Shown here in pieces: positions 61,324-64,000 of a stretch of 64,000 bases of DNA. The position numbers and the translations under genes are program-made. Below the pieces are notes generated by a model that ran no database searches, was not told where the DNA came from, and saw nothing but the letters and a program-made list of their open reading frames with translations. The stretch is taken from positions 25,794 to 89,793 of the forward strand of contig WRIE01000004.1 of the NCBI GenBank assembly GCA_009782875.1, written 5' to 3'. Origin of the DNA: Eubacteriaceae bacterium (GTDB lineage: Bacteria > Bacillota > Clostridia > Eubacteriales > Anaerofustaceae). How positions within the stretch are numbered: position 1 is the stretch's first letter; each line of letters starts with the position of its first letter.

Positions 61324-63642
61324 ATGTATGTGAGAATAAAAGAAACGGGAGCCGTTTACGCTACCATCAGTGAGGCGATATTGGCAGCCCAAACCTTAGG
61401 GTTGTCAACTTATTTTATTGAGATCCTCGGGTCTTTTACAGAGACAAGCGATGTGGAGATATCATCACGCATCACAATAGCCAGCGTAGGCGGGTCATTC
61501 ACAATAACTGGATCAGGGCGAAACATTCTTGTCCAAAATGGCGGGTTTCTAATCCTGGGTGATCGTGTGGGATCGAACACTTTGACAGTCAAACTGCCTG
61601 TGAAAGTTCTCACCGATGGCTACATCCAGATGCAAGCGGGGGCTGTGCTGGATGTTGAAGGTACAGGCCTTGAGCTTAATGGGGAAAATGCGTCAGGAAT
61701 CATTACTGGTGGAATCATAAAGGGCATTGTGAGGGCATTGTGCATGCTCAATGGCGCAAGTCTAAGCGAAATTTCAGGTGGCGAGTTTTATGCCATTGGA
61801 GAGGTTGCAAATGTGTCAAACTCCAGAATCGATAAAATTGCCGGTGGCGGCTTTTACCAAACAAGTACAGCCTACACCATGTATAGCGGGCATGCATTAT
61901 TTTTAAACAACGATTCCTTAATTGGCGAGATATCAGGCGGTTTTTTCGAGACGCAGAGAAACAGCGCTCTTTATATTACCCAAGGCTCTAGGGTCGACTT
62001 GATCAGAGGAGGCGAATTTGTCGCCAACCGTGTCGGTGAATTGGGAACCAATCCTCACATAGATACGCGAAATGCGGCTATCTGTGTGATTGGCTCAGAA
62101 AGGTTGACGAGTGTCGGGGAGATATCAGGTGGCTATTGCCGAAACTCATACTTTGGAGTCTGGTTGGCGAATGAGCCGATTGGAAGAGATTTGGCTAGTA
62201 TCGGCATGATCAGCGGAGGGGAGTTTGAAGGCGCTGTCGGGCTTGGGGTTGACAAATCCACCATGATAAATGAAATTGTCGGCGGAAGAATAGTTGGTAA
62301 TACGGCATTGTTCAACCTCGGCTCTATTATCCGGATTGGTGGTTCTGCGGAAATTATCGGAGAATTGATTGGCTTGAATAATTCCCTTGACGGCGCCAAT
62401 GAAGGGGTTGTTGACATTATTGACGGGGGCTTTATTACCGCTACAAACGCCGGAAGCTCTGCTGTTTCAAACAAAGGCAATATAAAGGAAATATCCGAGG
62501 GTGTTATTATTGGAGGTACGGCAGTATACTGTTTTGACAGCGGCAAATTGGGGAAAATCACAGGTGGTGTTTTTTGGGGAAAATCATACAGCGCGGTACA
62601 TCTTGGCCCAGATTGGCTTGCGCTCGAGCCAGGCTTAGAAGCATTGATAGGCAAGGGCAGATACCAAGCTAAAGGCACTGTAATTTTTGACGGCGAGGGA
62701 ATGCCTCTTTGGCCAACAAACATGCAGTTGAAGACGACTTACTACATGAGCTTCCAGGAAGTGGCGGTCGAAGGAATTGAAGGGACCAGGTTCAGATACC
62801 TGACAGTCAACATTCCTGAAGGCTTTGGAAATGTAGTTGTCAACGGCAGCTTTGCGCAGTATCCTGGAGGAGGTATTTATACTGTAGGTGAAACAGTTGA
62901 GATCAAAACCTCTGAGCGCCCAGGTTATGTATTTGACGGCTGGACATCAACAAACCCTGCAGTGGTTTTCGAAGACCCGTATAGCCTAACAACAGCTTTT
63001 GTGATGCCATCTGAGGTTGAGATGGAATTTAGGCGTCTCGAAGTAACTGCCAACTGGAGCAGGGAAGGCGGAGAAGAAACCTTCCCCCATGTGCACATTG
63101 GAGGCAGTTATGCTGCAGATTCTGGCACAGGAGATTATGCCGTTGGTGAAGTTGTCTCGATTAGCGCTGGCGAACGGGCAAACTGTTCCTTTGAAGGTTG
63201 GACTACAGATTCACAAGACATTGATTTAGTCGATTTGGGGGCTGGGAATGCGACGTTTATTATGCCACCAAATGACGTTGCCCTCAAAGCCAACTGGACA
63301 TGCGCAAACACTGGCAATCCAAACGGGATTAAATCAGCAGCGGCGCAAGTCATTTCCTCTATAGCAATGGAGGAGCTGGCGTTGGGCTATATCTTGAATG
63401 CTGAGGGTGAAAAAATCCAATATGCCATCGGAACCCTCGAGTCAGTCTACGGGCCTCTCTCCCAGCCAAGCATCAAGCAATTGTTTTGTGTCAATGAGAA
63501 AGTGAGGGATACAGTGTTCGAAGTTGCCATGAGCCAGATGTATCTTATTGGCAAATTGGCATCGGTTGCCCATGCTTACAAAAATATCGTTTCTAACGAT
63601 AACGGAAATTGTGATGAAGATCAGATAATAATAGATGAATAA
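61324..63642 (+). CDS. Right-handed beta-helix repeat protein with Gly-Trp repeats
   Basis: A 772-aa protein without signal peptide or membrane anchor. Residues ~1-470 carry irregular repeats around EISGGEF, EISGGFF, LIRGGEF, MISGGEF and KITGGVF, as in beta-helix surface proteins. Two repeats of the Listeria-Bacteroides/InlB B type follow (~490-670: YTVGETVEIKTSERPGYVFD and YAVGEVVSISAGERANCSFE, each leading to GWT...FVMP/FIMP...ANW). The C-terminus has a helical segment MEELALGYILNAEGEKIQYA, a motif I recall from clostridial surface or spore-associated proteins. Export route and role unknown. Confidence 0.75.
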   Translation: MYVRIKETGAVYATISEAILAAQTLGLSTYFIEILGSFTETSDVEISSRITIASVGGSFTITGSGRNILVQNGGFLILGDRVGSNTLTVKLPVKVLTDGYIQMQAGAVLDVEGTGLELNGENASGIITGGIIKGIVRALCMLNGASLSEISGGEFYAIGEVANVSNSRIDKIAGGGFYQTSTAYTMYSGHALFLNNDSLIGEISGGFFETQRNSALYITQGSRVDLIRGGEFVANRVGELGTNPHIDTRNAAICVIGSERLTSVGEISGGYCRNSYFGVWLANEPIGRDLASIGMISGGEFEGAVGLGVDKSTMINEIVGGRIVGNTALFNLGSIIRIGGSAEIIGELIGLNNSLDGANEGVVDIIDGGFITATNAGSSAVSNKGNIKEISEGVIIGGTAVYCFDSGKLGKITGGVFWGKSYSAVHLGPDWLALEPGLEALIGKGRYQAKGTVIFDGEGMPLWPTNMQLKTTYYMSFQEVAVEGIEGTRFRYLTVNIPEGFGNVVVNGSFAQYPGGGIYTVGETVEIKTSERPGYVFDGWTSTNPAVVFEDPYSLTTAFVMPSEVEMEFRRLEVTANWSREGGEETFPHVHIGGSYAADSGTGDYAVGEVVSISAGERANCSFEGWTTDSQDIDLVDLGAGNATFIMPPNDVALKANWTCANTGNPNGIKSAAAQVISSIAMEELALGYILNAEGEKIQYAIGTLESVYGPLSQPSIKQLFCVNEKVRDTVFEVAMSQMYLIGKLASVAHAYKNIVSNDNGNCDEDQIIIDE

Positions 63643-63692
63643 GACACAATTGCACTGTTATGTGTGAAAAATAAATTATTAAGTATATAGGG

Positions 63693-63733
63693 AACCCTGA
63701 AACCTGGCAACTTCTAGTTTCAGGGTTTTTTTA
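63693..63733 (+). terminator. Intrinsic terminator after beta-helix gene
   Basis: AACCCTGAAAC and GTTTCAGGGTT form an 11-bp stem with a 13-base loop, followed by TTTTT. Confidence 0.88.
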
Positions 63734-63868
63734 ATTTGGGCTTCTATGTTTAGCGGCTATCCACATTATTTCTGGTTCTATGTAAAAATTCTAAGTGAGG
63801 AAAAACACAGGCGCAATCGATTTCCTACTTAAAACTGTAATTGCAAAATGAACTTCTAGAATTGCAAA

Positions 63869-64000
63869 TTACGCAATTTTGCCATAGAACTCTGCAAATT
63901 CATCTTTTGTGAGGGTGTATGCCAGTTCATAGAGCATATCCCCCCGATTTTCAAATTCATTTTTAATAAACCTAGCCCGCCCCTCCAAAAAAGAGCTGCC
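63869..64000 (-). CDS. C-terminal end of a truncated minus-strand gene
   Basis: An open frame enters from the right edge and stops at TAA (63869-63871), giving 43 C-terminal residues with FLEGRARFIKNEFENRGDML and TKDEFAEFYGKIA. The sequence is charged and plausible as protein, but I cannot name the family. The gene is convergent with the beta-helix gene. Confidence 0.55.
   Translation of the reverse strand, partial: GSSFLEGRARFIKNEFENRGDMLYELAYTLTKDEFAEFYGKIA

Overview
The window looks like part of the chromosome of an anaerobic Bacillota (Clostridia-type) bacterium. This rests on strong GGAGG ribosome binding sites, several TTG/GTG starts, moderate GC, Gram-positive-style lipoprotein signals, a clostridial-type Pst/PhoPR locus, corrinoid one-carbon enzymes and Opp/Liv-type amino-acid and peptide transport. 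The taxonomy is inference. I see no rRNA, tRNA or CRISPR array.

Layout. 1-3.06 kb: two uroporphyrinogen-decarboxylase-fold (URO-D) methyltransferase-like genes, each followed by a ~40-codon ORF. 3.2-9.3 kb (minus): PhoR/PhoB-like two-component system and pstSCAB, with a permuted PstS and no phoU. 9.5-10.7 kb: a DUF3781-GNAT fusion and a DUF1232 membrane protein. 11.2-13.7 kb: a methyltetrahydrofolate:corrinoid methyltransferase-like gene and a third URO-D/small-ORF pair. 14.1-18.8 kb: CASTOR/POLLUX-like channel, DegV protein, enolase-superfamily enzyme. 19.1-19.6 kb: dead IS630. 20.3-25.9 kb (minus): livJHMGF plus a double-rhodanese lipoprotein. 26.5-28.4 kb: paired SPFH proteins. 28.8-29.8 kb: dead NUDIX and aminoglycoside phosphotransferase genes. 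30.1-31 kb: polysaccharide deacetylase. 31.8-39.7 kb: D-aminoacylase, a five-gene Dpp/Opp importer and a class-A-beta-lactamase-like protein, probably one operon. 39.8-42.6 kb: pyrophosphatase and a DUF2828/vWA protein. 43-44 kb: dead IS30. 45-52.3 kb: two tandem GPH-type transporters whose duplication left a decayed copy of the carB 3' end between them, then carB. 52.3-57.5 kb (minus): hisF, a PurF-like protein lacking the N-terminal Cys, a broken OmpA-domain gene and a DUF1905 protein. 58-64 kb: divergent YchF, a fourth URO-D protein, a beta-helix repeat protein and the end of a truncated minus-strand gene.

How it works together. The URO-D paralogues plus the pterin-binding methyltransferase suggest methyl transfer from methylated substrates through a corrinoid protein to tetrahydrofolate, but no corrinoid protein is visible here. 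Two URO-D units share a near-identical promoter (TTGCAT-17-TAAAAT) and a structured leader. Pst and PhoPR form a phosphate-starvation unit with Pho-box-like repeats. The D-aminoacylase/Dpp/beta-lactamase-fold group looks like scavenging of D-amino-acid-containing peptides.

Most novel signals: (1) the repeated URO-D plus ~40-aa microprotein cassette with its conserved leader; (2) two unrelated genes whose GGAGGAGG is separated from the start codon by a hairpin with an identical GGCGCA/TGCGCC base and a divergent but paired top; (3) the permuted PstS; (4) the carB scar that reconstructs a tandem duplication. Several disrupted genes point to ongoing gene loss.
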